Source of the DNA: Methylococcales bacterium
Lineage (GTDB): Bacteria > Pseudomonadota > Gammaproteobacteria > Methylococcales > Methylomonadaceae
Assembly (NCBI GenBank): GCA_028712795.1
Contig: JAQTPT010000007.1
Span: forward strand, 27,487 to 91,486
DNA length: 64,000 bases
Reading direction: 5' to 3'
Made by a program: the position numbers and the translations under genes. Of the stretch, positions 19,317 through 29,600 are shown one piece after another; the stretch's first letter is position 1; each line of letters begins with the position of its first letter. The notes beneath the pieces were generated by a model that worked only from the letters and a program-made list of their open reading frames with translations, was not told the DNA's origin and did not search any database.

Positions 19317-19667
19317 TTACTCTTTTTCAGTGCTTTCGCTGGACTCATCCTCCAGGGAAACTTTAAGAACCTTGCCAGTTTTGCCATCAACGATGACTTC
19401 ATGGGTCTTGCCATCTTTGAGAACCTCTATCTCGAACTGAACGGTGTTTGATTCATCATCTAATTCAGCTTCTATAGCCTTGCCGCCGACTTTCTTCTCA
19501 GCAGCTTTGATGGCATCGATTAAAGAGATTTTGGCCTGGCTAAAAAGCGCTACCTCTTTAGCTTCCTCTTCCTTCGATTCACTGGCTTGCGCCATGTTAG
19601 CAGCGCTGCTTGCTATTATGACCAGTGTAAACAAAGCTGTCAGAATTTTATGGTGTTGTTTGTTCAT
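19317..19667 (-). CDS. Periplasmic PepSY-domain protein
   Basis: 116 residues with signal peptide (cleavage after ANMAQA), then a single PepSY domain: KISLIDAIKAAEKKVGGKAI, ELDDESNTVQFEIEVLKDGK, HEVIVDGKTGKVLKV. Acidic tail. PepSY proteins of this size commonly sit beside OmpR-type two-component genes in metal or envelope stress loci and may modulate the sensor or bind metal; the same order is seen here, separated by the terminator at 19277-19303. Confidence 0.85.
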   Translation of the reverse strand: MNKQHHKILTALFTLVIIASSAANMAQASESKEEEAKEVALFSQAKISLIDAIKAAEKKVGGKAIEAELDDESNTVQFEIEVLKDGKTHEVIVDGKTGKVLKVSLEDESSESTEKE

Positions 19668-19884
19668 CTGTTAATCCTCTTTATATCAGGCGGAATTGCC
19701 TGAGTTCAGAAATAGGATACCTTGGATTACATTACAGGAAGCCTTCCAAAACTATACAGTTTTGTAATCAATTTTTTTGGCGGGAAACTTATATTGAAAT
19801 CCGCAGACTCCGGTTTATCGTCTTCGGGAAACCGGGGCGGTTTTTTTGTGTTAAAATATCCGTCAGTTGATAGTGGGGTGGTGT

Positions 19885-20237
19885 ATGTTTGATGATCAGT
19901 TATTTGAAGATTGGTTGGACAAAAAAACGAAAGCGATTTTTTAAAGTTGGAGGATGAAGCTATAAGCAGCGATGAAATGATTTTGCTGGTGCTTAAAGCG
20001 CAGACCAATCATTTTGAGCATTTAGACAAAGATTTACGCACTGAAATGTCTGCTCTAAATAAAGAATTGCGGGAGGAGATGATTTTACTTCGTCAGGATA
20101 TGGATAAACGGTTTGAGCAGGTTGATAAGCGTTTTGAAGTGCTGACTTCCCGCATTGATCATTTTATGATTTGGTCGTTTGCGACAACACTTACTGTCGG
20201 CGGCTTGGTCATTGCGGCGATTAAATTTTTGCCCTAA
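19885..20237 (+). pseudogene. Small coiled-coil membrane protein, apparent frameshift in a T6 run
   Basis: The ATG at 19885 reads MFDDQLFEDWLDKKTKAIF and stops at 19942-19944. One base added to the T run at 19937-19942 would join it to the downstream frame KLEDEAISSDEMILLVLKAQ, a coiled coil (HLDKDLRTEMSALNKELREEM) ending in one C-terminal membrane helix (FATTLTVGGLVIAAIKFLP), about 117 residues in all, like the tail-anchored coiled-coil proteins often called DUF1640-type. A separate start at TTG 19911 would give 108 residues in the second frame. Either a homopolymer mutation, a sequencing error or a programmed slip. Confidence 0.6.
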
Positions 20238-20342
20238 GGTACTTGCACGAAATAAAAAGAGTGTGATTTTAGCCCCGCGTCTTTGCCAAAGGAGGAAACG
20301 AGAAGACTATTGGCGATCTTGTCTCATGCAGGTTATGATTTG

Positions 20343-21176
20343 TTAATCAAGCAATTCCCATACCGGCTTGATATTCTTGGGTAATGGCGCAAGCCTGCCC
20401 AATTCCACCCATTGATTGGCAGCATTATGAAAATCGGATCCTATTGAGCCTGCCAAGTCAAAACGCGCTGCATAATCTGCGGCTACGCGGATCTCATCCG
20501 CATTCATCCTGCTCGTTATGACTTCAATTCCTTGACCGCCCGCATCCTTGAAAGCATTGAGCAATCGCTTCATCCAATGGGTTGTCAGTTTGTAACGTAA
20601 GGGATGCGCCAAAACAGCCACTCCGCCTGAACCGGTTATCCAGCTTATCGCCAACTCCAGTTCAGCCCAGGACGTAGCTACATAAGCGGGTTTTCCTTTT
20701 GCCAGATAACGGTCAAACGCTTCTTGCTGGCTAGACACATGGTTTTGCGACATCAGGAAATCGGCAAAATGGGTGCGCGTGATCATGCCTTCGCCCGCCG
20801 CGTTTTTGACGGCTTCAAACGCGCCCGGGATGCGTTTTTTCTCAAGCTTTAAAGCAATTTTTTCGGCCCGTTCCAATCGTGTTCTTTGCAAATTATGAGT
20901 GGCTTCCGCCAAGGGCGCATAAGCCGGATCAATTCCCAACCCCACTATATGAAAACATTTATTTTGCCAGTTTGTAGATAGCTCAATGCCCGCAATTAAC
21001 TTGATGCCGGTGGCCATTGCACACAACTTTGCTTCCGGGAGTCCGGCTGTCGTATCATGATCGGTTAGCGCCAGCGAGGTGACGCCTTGTTGATGCGCGC
21101 GTTGCACTAACGCAGTAGGAGATAACGCGCCATCAGAGGCGGTTGAATGACAATGTAAATCGTAAAGTTCAGCCAT
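20343..21176 (-). CDS. rnm: PHP-domain phosphoesterase (RNase AM / TrpH-YciV family)
   Basis: 277 residues. PHP metal-site motifs: DLHCHSTASDGALSP (residues 5-19), LTDHDT (38-43), GIELST, and late GSDFHN. Members remove 5' nucleotides or hydrolyse 3',5'-nucleoside bisphosphates and short RNA; E. coli YciV is RNase AM. Length matches the family (about 280-295). It stands alone in orientation with the ABC exporter upstream on the same strand, 72 bases away. Confidence 0.85.
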   Translation of the reverse strand: MAELYDLHCHSTASDGALSPTALVQRAHQQGVTSLALTDHDTTAGLPEAKLCAMATGIKLIAGIELSTNWQNKCFHIVGLGIDPAYAPLAEATHNLQRTRLERAEKIALKLEKKRIPGAFEAVKNAAGEGMITRTHFADFLMSQNHVSSQQEAFDRYLAKGKPAYVATSWAELELAISWITGSGGVAVLAHPLRYKLTTHWMKRLLNAFKDAGGQGIEVITSRMNADEIRVAADYAARFDLAGSIGSDFHNAANQWVELGRLAPLPKNIKPVWELLD

Positions 21177-21248
21177 GATTATTCAGGTTCAAGGTAAAAG
21201 GTGACGGATTCAAGGGCGTTTATTGTAATATTTTAGGTTATACCATTA

Positions 21249-23072
21249 TTATTGGTATTCGCCATAAAGTTTGGCATAAAGGCCATTTTGGTTAATGAGT
21301 GTTTCATGACGGCCTTGTTCACAGATGACACCTTGTTCAAAAACGTAAACATGATCAGCTTGTTTTACAGCGCTCAAACGATGGGCAATAATAATAGTGG
21401 TGCGGCCTTTTAAAAAAGCGGCCATCGCATGATGTAATTTATGCTCGGTTTCGGTATCCAAAGCAGAAGTCGCTTCATCCAATATAACCACCTTAGGATT
21501 GGCGACAATCATGCGGGCGATCGCCATTCTTTGCCGTTGACCGCCGGAAAGACGCATCCCCAAGCGACCGACGATAGTGTCTAAACCGTTTGGCAGATCC
21601 CTAACGGCATATTCTAACTGCGCTATCTGTAGCGCTTTCCATAATTCGGCATCGCTGGCGGGTTTACCTAATGTGAGATTGGCGCGGATAGTGTCATTGA
21701 AAAGAACCGGATGTTGCAGCACGGTAACCACATTCTCCCTGACAACTTCCAAACCTATACGTTCGATTGGCACGCCGTCAAAGCAAATTTGGCCTTCACT
21801 GGGTAAATAGAGGCCGATCAGCGTTTGTATCAAGGTAGACTTGCCGCCTCCGCTAGCACCAACCAAGGCAGCCTTTTCTCCCGCCCTGATTTTTAACTGG
21901 ATGCCGTTAAGAATTTTTTCTTCGCCGTAACTGAAATGCAGGTTATCGACATGTATAGCGACAGTTTTTTTATTCAAAAACGGGTTTTCAAGGTGAGGAT
22001 AATGCGGCTCCTGTTTTAGTGCATTTAACCGGTTGATACGGAATAATGCGGCTTTAGCGGCATAAAAAGCATATTGAATGCCCAGAATTTCCTGTACGGG
22101 CGCCATCATAAACCAGAGGTAGCCAAATACCGCCAGCATTTGACCGATGCTGAGATCTGAATAAAACACCATCAGCATGGCGCAGGCGCGGAATATATCA
22201 AAACCGAACAGAAACACCAGGAAGCTGAGGCGCGACGCGGCGTCACTTTTCCAGGCAAACGCAGTTGAATACTCTTTAACCGATCGGGCGGATTTAATCA
22301 ATTGCTGACAATAATGTTGCTCGCGGTTGCTGGCGCGAATTTGATGGATCGCTTCCAGGGTTTCTGTAAGCGATTGTTGAAAAACTTCGTATGCGGAATT
22401 TTCCCGGGCTTTAAGATCCTTAACGCGGGATCCAACTACTCGCGTGAAATAAATCACCACAGGGTTTAACAGCATAATAAACAAACCCAGTTGCCAGTGC
22501 ATCCACAGCAGAATAACCGCCGTCCCGATAATCGTCAGGCCGGCCACCAGTAATTTGCTGACGGTAGTGCCGATAAATGCATCAATTGTGTCGAGATCTT
22601 TGACCAGATGAGTGACTACCGTACCGGTGCCAAGGCTTTCGTATTCTGACATCGAAATGGTTTGTAAATGTCCGATCATATCTTTGCGGATACGGAACAC
22701 AATGTCTTTGGAAATGCAGGAAAAGTGCCGGGCCTGAATGATGTTAAAAATGCTGGCAATAATCCGCAGTACTAAACTGGCAATCAAGATAACTGAAATA
22801 TATAGAATAGGTAGATGCCATTCCGGAGGAAATAATGGATTGATGAGCTTCATTGCAAGCCCCGGCTTTTTCAGTAAAACCTCATCGACCAGCATGGGCA
22901 TCAGTAACGGCACTGGCACACTGGCAATAGTCGCTAAAATTGCGATGAAATGGGAGTAAATCAGAGCCTTTTTGTGTTCCAAGGCAATCTGATAGATACT
23001 GTCCCATGTATAAGCGCGTTTAGCCTGTGTTGATTGCACGGGAATTGGTTTAGGTCTTTTTTTTAAAGCCAT
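21249..23072 (-). CDS. ABC exporter half-transporter (MsbA-like, membrane plus ATPase)
   Basis: 607 residues: an N-terminal six-helix exporter domain (about 35-330) fused to an ATPase with Walker A GASGGGKST, Q-loop, signature LSGGQRQRMAIAR, Walker B VVILDEATSALD and H-loop IIAHRLSAV. Such homodimers export lipids, peptides or drugs. It resembles MsbA/MdlB in architecture, but no lpxK neighbour supports a lipid A role, and the substrate is left open. Confidence 0.9.
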   Translation of the reverse strand: MALKKRPKPIPVQSTQAKRAYTWDSIYQIALEHKKALIYSHFIAILATIASVPVPLLMPMLVDEVLLKKPGLAMKLINPLFPPEWHLPILYISVILIASLVLRIIASIFNIIQARHFSCISKDIVFRIRKDMIGHLQTISMSEYESLGTGTVVTHLVKDLDTIDAFIGTTVSKLLVAGLTIIGTAVILLWMHWQLGLFIMLLNPVVIYFTRVVGSRVKDLKARENSAYEVFQQSLTETLEAIHQIRASNREQHYCQQLIKSARSVKEYSTAFAWKSDAASRLSFLVFLFGFDIFRACAMLMVFYSDLSIGQMLAVFGYLWFMMAPVQEILGIQYAFYAAKAALFRINRLNALKQEPHYPHLENPFLNKKTVAIHVDNLHFSYGEEKILNGIQLKIRAGEKAALVGASGGGKSTLIQTLIGLYLPSEGQICFDGVPIERIGLEVVRENVVTVLQHPVLFNDTIRANLTLGKPASDAELWKALQIAQLEYAVRDLPNGLDTIVGRLGMRLSGGQRQRMAIARMIVANPKVVILDEATSALDTETEHKLHHAMAAFLKGRTTIIIAHRLSAVKQADHVYVFEQGVICEQGRHETLINQNGLYAKLYGEYQ

Positions 23073-23191
23073 TGATTGTAGTGTCTCACATTCATACTGC
23101 CGGCATCACACTGGTTCTTCGCAAAAATTATAAATGCCATGACGGTTCCCCCTATCTGGAGTAATTTTGCAGTCATCAAGCGGCCAAGTCC

Positions 23192-24055
23192 TTAGCTGTT
23201 TTCCCTTTGCCTGATCGCACTGGGATGACGGATAAAGAGTGAAAATTGTTTTCTGTTTTTACTCAACCAACCCCGCACTTCAACCATTTTATTAAGATAG
23301 CCGTTAACATCAGGAAATAAAGACAACCATTTGCGGTCGATACGTGCTTCGAATTTGCTCGAAAACACCAGATAAACGGATTTCGGGGTTTCGCTAATAG
23401 TGATAACCTTGCCCACTAGCCGTGTCCAGCCCGGATGGCCTGCTTCTGTAAGATTGCCCACAGGTATTGCTGCATACTCCGGCCGCTGCCAAAGGCCCAG
23501 TTTTTCATGCTCCGCCTTGTTTTCGGCTGCAACCAATTCATCGGCATACCGCAAATTAGGCGGGTAAATGCTGATTGTCGCCAGACCCGCTTTAACCAAA
23601 GACAAATTAATATGCTCTTTGTTTTCTGTGAACAGATAAGCTAACGTTCTTCCGTATTTATCGGTTTTCTCAACATCAAATTCCAGGCGGACTTTGGCAT
23701 GCTGCAGTTTATCAATTAACCACGCCCTGGCCTCTTCTCCACCCGCTTCAGCCATTTTATCCTTATGTTGGACTTCCGGCGTATTGATCCCCAGGAGTCG
23801 GATTTTACGGCCATCCTCCAGCTCAACTGTATCGCCGTCGTAAACCATTTTAACTGTGTAAAAACCATAACCCGGCTTTATATCGACTATTTTTGCATCA
23901 GGATTAAATCGATCAGAAAAATGTTCGCTTCCTGTTGTATCCCGCCATTGATAGATTTTTGACTCTGTATAGACAGGCACGCATAACAATAAAATCAATA
24001 AACCCAAGATCAACTTGGCACGGTTGAAGAACAGTTTATTTCTTTTTAATTTCAT
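23192..24055 (-). CDS. Secreted thermonuclease (SNase) with N-terminal DUF4124
   Basis: 287 residues. Hydrophobic signal segment (about 13-30), a DUF4124 domain (KIYQWRDTTGSEHFSDRFNP), then a staphylococcal-nuclease fold: DGDTVELEDGRKIRLLGINTPE (Asp ligands and Arg), EKTDKYGRTLAYLF (Glu/Arg catalytic), KAGLATISIYPPN. C-terminal ~70 residues form an extra beta-rich domain. Probably a periplasmic or extracellular sugar-non-specific nuclease. All catalytic residues that I can check are present. Confidence 0.88.
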   Translation of the reverse strand: MKLKRNKLFFNRAKLILGLLILLLCVPVYTESKIYQWRDTTGSEHFSDRFNPDAKIVDIKPGYGFYTVKMVYDGDTVELEDGRKIRLLGINTPEVQHKDKMAEAGGEEARAWLIDKLQHAKVRLEFDVEKTDKYGRTLAYLFTENKEHINLSLVKAGLATISIYPPNLRYADELVAAENKAEHEKLGLWQRPEYAAIPVGNLTEAGHPGWTRLVGKVITISETPKSVYLVFSSKFEARIDRKWLSLFPDVNGYLNKMVEVRGWLSKNRKQFSLFIRHPSAIRQRENS

Positions 24056-24348
24056 GGGCTTTCATTGCGTACAACAGTTATCAAATAACCTGGACAGCTC
24101 AGCCTGAATAGACCAGGTAAAATCGCCCGAAGCCTTGAATACAAACCTACGGGTAACTTACTAAATAGCAACGATACACCCGGTATATTTCCTATCGTTC
24201 GTTACATCTAATCAAGATTGTTGTATTATTTTATCAGCAACCGCTTGGGTATCATGATTTATCTAAATGCGGATTGTGCCAAAACCTGATGGCAGGCATA
24301 ATTGTCTTCACTTACAACCCATACCTGATTTTCTTAAACATAACTATT

Positions 24349-24663
24349 ATGAGCAAATTAAATTTGATACTCCGTTTACTGATTAGTCTTGTGTTTGTCG
24401 TATCTGTTGCCGGTTGCGCAGGAAGCAAAACGCATGAAAGTACGGGTGAATATTTTGACGACTCTGCTATCACGACTAAGGTAAAAGCAACAATGTTGGG
24501 TAAAGCCAAGCTTAAATCGAGCAATATTAGTGTTGAAACTTTCAAGGGCATCGTGCTGCTAAGCGGATTTGTTGATTCCAATGAGCAATCCACCCTAGCC
24601 GCAGAGATTGCAAGAACGGTTAGAGGCGTCAAAATGGTCAATAACGGTCTCGTCGTGAAATAA
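24349..24663 (+). CDS. BON-domain lipoprotein
   Basis: 104 residues from MSKLNLILRLL. Lipoprotein signal with lipobox VAGC, then one BON domain (DDSAITTKVKATMLGKAKLK, GIVLLSGFVDSNEQ, AEIARTVRGVKMVNNGLVVK) similar to OsmY/DolP repeats that bind phospholipid membranes. Start chosen at 24349 because upstream ATG 24274 would put 25 extra hydrophobic residues ahead of a complete signal peptide. Monocistronic; convergent with the reductase gene. Confidence 0.85.
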   Translation: MSKLNLILRLLISLVFVVSVAGCAGSKTHESTGEYFDDSAITTKVKATMLGKAKLKSSNISVETFKGIVLLSGFVDSNEQSTLAAEIARTVRGVKMVNNGLVVK

Positions 24664-24731
24664 TCAAGCTGGATTCCATGGTTGTTTTTTAGACAATGTA
24701 ATTTTGTGAAAAATGTTCCTGGAAAAATAGG

Positions 24732-24756
24732 GGGGTGTGGCAACTGAACACACCCC
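24732..24756. terminator. Hairpin between convergent genes
   Basis: GGGGTGTG (24732-24739) pairs with CACACCCC (24749-24756), between the BON lipoprotein (+) and the diflavin reductase (-). No strong T-tract, so the terminator role is likely but not certain. Confidence 0.5.
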
Positions 24757-24819
24757 AGGCCATTTTCTGAATTTCGTGGATCAAATAATTTCCAGGATTA
24801 ATGTTGAGAACAACAAAAA

Positions 24820-26559
24820 TCAATAAACATCTCTGACGTAACGTTTGTCTTTTTTTAGTTGGTTTACGTAATCAATGGCTTGCTGCTCTGAAAACTGGCC
24901 GTGTTCGGCAATAACTCCATGTAACGCATGATCAACATCTTTTGCCATTCGGTAAGCATCGCCACAAACAAAGAAATAACCGCCCTGCTCCAACCAGGAA
25001 AACAACTCAGCGCCTTGTTCAAGCATCCTGTCCTGTACATAAATCTTGGCATCCTGATCCCTTGAAAAAGCTAAATCCAAGCGGGTCAGCAAGCCGGTTT
25101 GTTGAAAGTTTTCCAGTTCATCGCGATAAATATAATCAGTTGCGGCGTTACGGTCGCCAAAAAATAACCAGTTTTTACCCATTGCTTTCCGGTACTGGCG
25201 TTCCTGCAAAAAAGCGCGAAAGGGTGCGATACCGGTGCCGGGGCCGACCATAATCATGGGCAAGTTATTGTCTTCAGGCACTCTAAAGACTTTGTTGGGC
25301 GTAAAGAAGCAGTGGACGTTGGTTTTATCATCAACCAGATCCGCCAAAAATGTTGAGCAAACCCCTTTATGCTGGCGGTTCCGGCTTTCATAGCGGACAC
25401 TGGCAACCGTTAAATGCACGGTATCCGGGTATGAGTTTCCGCTGGAAGAAATCGAATAGGCCCGATGTTGCAAAGGTTTTAACAGGGCTATAAATTCAGC
25501 GGCGGCAAATTCGCAGACGGGAAATTGCAACAATAAATCCAGGGTATCGCGTCCCCATAAATAATTAGCCAGCTTTTCTTTATCGCCCGATTCAATAATT
25601 CCGTTAAGTTCCTGGTCGCCGGAGCGGGTTGCAATTTCTTCGACAAGTTCTTTACTGGGCGTCTTGATCTCAAAATGCGTGCGTAATGCTTCTTGTAACG
25701 GCATTAATTCACCATTGACCGGTTCGTCTTCATCACCTTGGCAGCCAATGGCTTTAATGATGCCGGCGACCAAATCAGGGCAGTTGGTTGGCATGACGCA
25801 TAAGGCATCGCCCGCCTCGTAAGTCAAACCTGAACCGGCTATTGAAATTTCATAATGACGCGTTTCTTTGGACGATGATGCGTCAGTCAATAAACGATTG
25901 ACCAGCAGTTTGGCGGGAAACGGGTTTTTCCGATGGTATTCCGGTTTGCCGGTAGAACGTGAATCGGTTTCATGAGCTACCGCAGCAGCGCCTCCCGCTA
26001 TAAGTGGAATGACGGCAGTCATCCATTGTTCAGCAGGTTCTTCAAAATCGACATCGCAATCGGTGCGGTCATAAATGCGTATCGCACCCAGTTCAGCCAG
26101 TTTGTTATCCCAGTCTTTACCCGCTTGACAGAATAAATCATAACTCGTGTCGCCTAATGCCAATACAGAAAACTTCATGCCTTCAAGCCGGGGCATCGTC
26201 TCTGCGCAAACGCCATCCCACAGCATTTGCGCATTATCCGGCATTTCACCTTCGCCGTAGGTGCTGGTGATAATCAATAAACACTCCATAGCCATGAGTG
26301 CATTCGCTTCGATTTCATCCATGCTTTTTACCAGCCCTTTCAAGCCGTAGGTTTTAGCAACTTTAGCGGCATCATTAGCAACGGATTCGGCAGTACCCGT
26401 TTGGCTGCCATAAAGAATGTTGATGACGCGACTTTCAGTTTGATTCGCTGAGCCAGCGTTTTGATTCAAGTTTGCGTGCATCCCGGCAAAAAAACCGCTT
26501 AGCCATGCACGCTGGCTTTCATTATAGGGTGCATCAAGTGGGAGTTGAGGTGATTTCAT
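24820..26559 (-). CDS. CysJ-type diflavin reductase (sulfite reductase flavoprotein alpha)
   Basis: 579 residues: FMN flavodoxin domain (YGSQTGTAESVAND, STYGEGEMPDNA, LGDTSYDLFCQAG), connecting FAD domain (RAYSISSS), and NADPH-binding module (GPGTGIAPFRAFLQER, CGDAYRMAKDV) ending RYVRDVY as in CysJ. It passes electrons from NADPH via FAD and FMN. In sulfite reductase the partner is CysI, but no cysI is in the window. Instead the gene follows the long glutamate synthase gene by 64 bases on the same strand, so it may be co-transcribed with it. Function as CysJ is the default call; a role as donor to the neighbour is speculative. Confidence 0.88.
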   Translation of the reverse strand: MKSPQLPLDAPYNESQRAWLSGFFAGMHANLNQNAGSANQTESRVINILYGSQTGTAESVANDAAKVAKTYGLKGLVKSMDEIEANALMAMECLLIITSTYGEGEMPDNAQMLWDGVCAETMPRLEGMKFSVLALGDTSYDLFCQAGKDWDNKLAELGAIRIYDRTDCDVDFEEPAEQWMTAVIPLIAGGAAAVAHETDSRSTGKPEYHRKNPFPAKLLVNRLLTDASSSKETRHYEISIAGSGLTYEAGDALCVMPTNCPDLVAGIIKAIGCQGDEDEPVNGELMPLQEALRTHFEIKTPSKELVEEIATRSGDQELNGIIESGDKEKLANYLWGRDTLDLLLQFPVCEFAAAEFIALLKPLQHRAYSISSSGNSYPDTVHLTVASVRYESRNRQHKGVCSTFLADLVDDKTNVHCFFTPNKVFRVPEDNNLPMIMVGPGTGIAPFRAFLQERQYRKAMGKNWLFFGDRNAATDYIYRDELENFQQTGLLTRLDLAFSRDQDAKIYVQDRMLEQGAELFSWLEQGGYFFVCGDAYRMAKDVDHALHGVIAEHGQFSEQQAIDYVNQLKKDKRYVRDVY

Positions 26560-26623
26560 TTAAGCTGCTGACATTTCAATTATTATTTAAAGTTACTTTG
26601 TACCCTTTCGGAACCAACATGTA

Positions 26624-29600
26624 TCAAGCCGTTTCTTCGCTCAACATACCCTGAACAATGCCTAGTCCAACAAGTCCGGCCAAATATTCTTCTATACAGG
26701 GAATGCCCGCTAATGCTTGCTTGTTGATTTTGTCCTGCTCAATAATCCAGGCGGTGGACCCAATGGAATAAATGCTCTGCACCGAACGATTGATTAATGC
26801 GGTTTTATAATCATTGAGCCTCTTATTAGCCATTAAACGGGCAAGTTGGTCGTCGCTGTAATTGCTGTAAGCTTCACGCGTGCTTTTAACCAGATATTCC
26901 TGTAATTTACGGGGACGTTCAATAATCAACTTACGCGCGGCCTGCTCAATGTGGCTTTGTGAGCGTAGCGCTTCGGGTAAGTGTTTAAGATGGTCTTTGG
27001 CACATTGCCGGGCTTTTTCAAGGACGGCAAAACTATTAACCAATTTATATGTTAAGGCTTTATCGGTATTGCCGTAGCCCGGTATTGCGCCGCCGAATAA
27101 CGGTTGGGACGTTTGATAAGCTGTTTTGACTTGCTCAATTTGCTGTTGCGCTAATGATTGTGACAATTCTTCGATCATTTCTTTGCGATCCATAGATTGT
27201 TGTAAACATTGAGCCGTTTGCGTTTTATAAAGCCCTAAGGGGACGGCAAATTTAAAGTGCTTGCGTTCAGATTCCCAGTTTTTGATTAAGTTGGCGGCTT
27301 TACTGGATTTTGCATAATCTACGTGTTGTTCAAGCATAGCCAGGATAAACTGTTCATGTGCGCGTGCCGAATCAGTCTCTTCGGTCAATCTATGCAGCTC
27401 AACAGAAGACTTGTCATAAAGGTTTTCCAGTAAATTTTCAGGGTCATATTGGTAAGCGTTACCTCCTGACATGCCGTTACAGAACCCTTTACCAAACCCG
27501 CCTATATTCAAGACAGCGCCATTAATCATGTATTCGCAGGCAAAATCACCAACCCCTTCAACGACTGCCATGGCGCCCGAATTCCTGACCGCAAAACGGT
27601 CACCTGCTTCACCATTGATAAAGGCTTTACCGCCTGTCGCGCCAAACAGGGCAAAGTTACCGATCAACACGTTGTTGCCAGGGGTTTTAATGCCGCCGCC
27701 AGGTGATTCAACGACCAGCGTGCCGCCGCAAGCCGACTTACCTACGCCATCATTACAGGTACCCAGATGCTCCATGCGCATCCCGTCATTTAGAAAGGCG
27801 GCATAGCTTTGTCCGGCCGATCCGTGGGTACGAATAATGACACTGTCAGGAGCCATATAACGGCGACCTTCTTGTGTGGTGTAGATGGCTTTAGCCTGGT
27901 CAACCTGTTGTCCAGTCAACTGATAAGAAAGCATTCGTTCAATATCTATCGCCGCTTGTCCACCGACGGATTTATTGCAGTTATTGAGCTTAAGGCCATT
28001 GCCTTCAATGATAATTTGTGACTGGCCGCCCTCTATAATTCCGGCTTTAACCTGTTCAATAATCCTATCATCAACCTTGAAACTGGCTTCCAGGTAAACG
28101 GGTTTTGGCACAACAATCACATCCACTTTCGACAGCATCCGGGTCAGATCAAGTTGGCCAACCATCGACGGGTGATCGATTAGATGCAGCAAATCTGTTT
28201 CGCCGCGTATGTCCTGCAAACTTTTATATCCTAATACCGCCAGTATTTCCCGGACTTCGTGCGCCAGATTCATAAAATACTGCGCCAGTACACGCGGGTC
28301 GCCTTTAAACTCCTCGTGTTCGGTGGTCAAACCAGCCGGGCATTTGATATTGCAATTTTTGGCCATCACGCAACGCAACATCATCAGCACAGTCGTGCCA
28401 AATTCAAACGAATCTGCGCCGAGGATAGCGGATTTGACGACATCCAATCCGCTTTGATGAGCGCCGCTGCCACGCAGTATCACTTTGTCGCGCAAGCCAT
28501 TGACAGCCAGGGCCTGATGGACTTCAGCGATACCAATTTCAGGCGAGCGCCCGCTGTTTTTCAGGCTGGTGACAGCCGCTGCGCCCGTGCCTCCGGTGTT
28601 GCCCGCAACGTTAATGACATCCGCGCCCGCTTTGGCGACTCCGACCGCAATCGTACCGATGCCTTCTGAAGAAACCAGCTTGACTCCGACTTTGACCCGC
28701 GCGGCTTTGGCATCATGGATTAACTGACCCAAGTCTTCGATAGAGTAGGTATCGTGATGGGGCGGAGGGCTCACCAGTTCGACTCTGGGCGTACCGCCGC
28801 GCAGGGCGGCGATTTCCACGGAGACTTTAGCGGCGGGCAATTGGCCGCCTTCGCCCGGTTTTGCGCCCTGGGCTATTTTGATTTCAATTTCTTTAATATT
28901 GGGATCAGCCAGATAACCGGCCCAGACACCGAAGCGCCCTGATGCGAATTGCTTGATGTTGCAGGAACGCAGGGTGTTGAAACGGCTGGAATGTTCGCCG
29001 CCTTCACCGGAGTTGCTTAAGGCCCCGACTATATTGATGCCCTGGGCAACGGCTTCGTGCGCTTCGGCAATCAAAGCGCCATGACTCATCGCGCCGGAAG
29101 CCAGTGTTGCCGTAATTTCATGCGCGGGCTGTACGTTACTTAAGGCAATCGGATTGCGTGCGGTTTGTATGGAATTTAAATAATTGCCTAACAAACTATC
29201 AGTATCAGCAACTTGTATGGCAAAGCTATCTTTTGCCACAATAACGCTGAATGCTGTTTCGGAGAAACGCTTTTTAAAGTGTTCCACCAATTGCTCCAAA
29301 CGCTGAACAGAAGAGCCCTCTGTAAAACGAATAGTGTAAGCATCATCACTCGTTTTCGCTACCTTCAGGCCGCGAATCAAATAATTGATGTTACCGTGCA
29401 GGTTTTGTTTTCCCAGGATTCGATCGAAATCAGCCGTAGTCATTGCTGAAGTAACATCAGCCGGAAAATCCATGATGTCACGTAATGAGGCCGGTCTGGA
29501 ATCACGCTCAACATACAGATTTTTAGCAAAGCTTCGATAGGCAGGCGTAATACCGAAGCTGTCAATTTGTTCGGGTGTGCGTTTTTCGTAACCTGAATCA

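Noticed and set aside
24820..26559. Cytochrome P450 reductase or nitric oxide synthase-type reductase instead of CysJ-type
   Set aside because: Length, connecting region and the RDVY end fit CysJ-type sulfite reductase flavoproteins; no P450 or heme domain is nearby.
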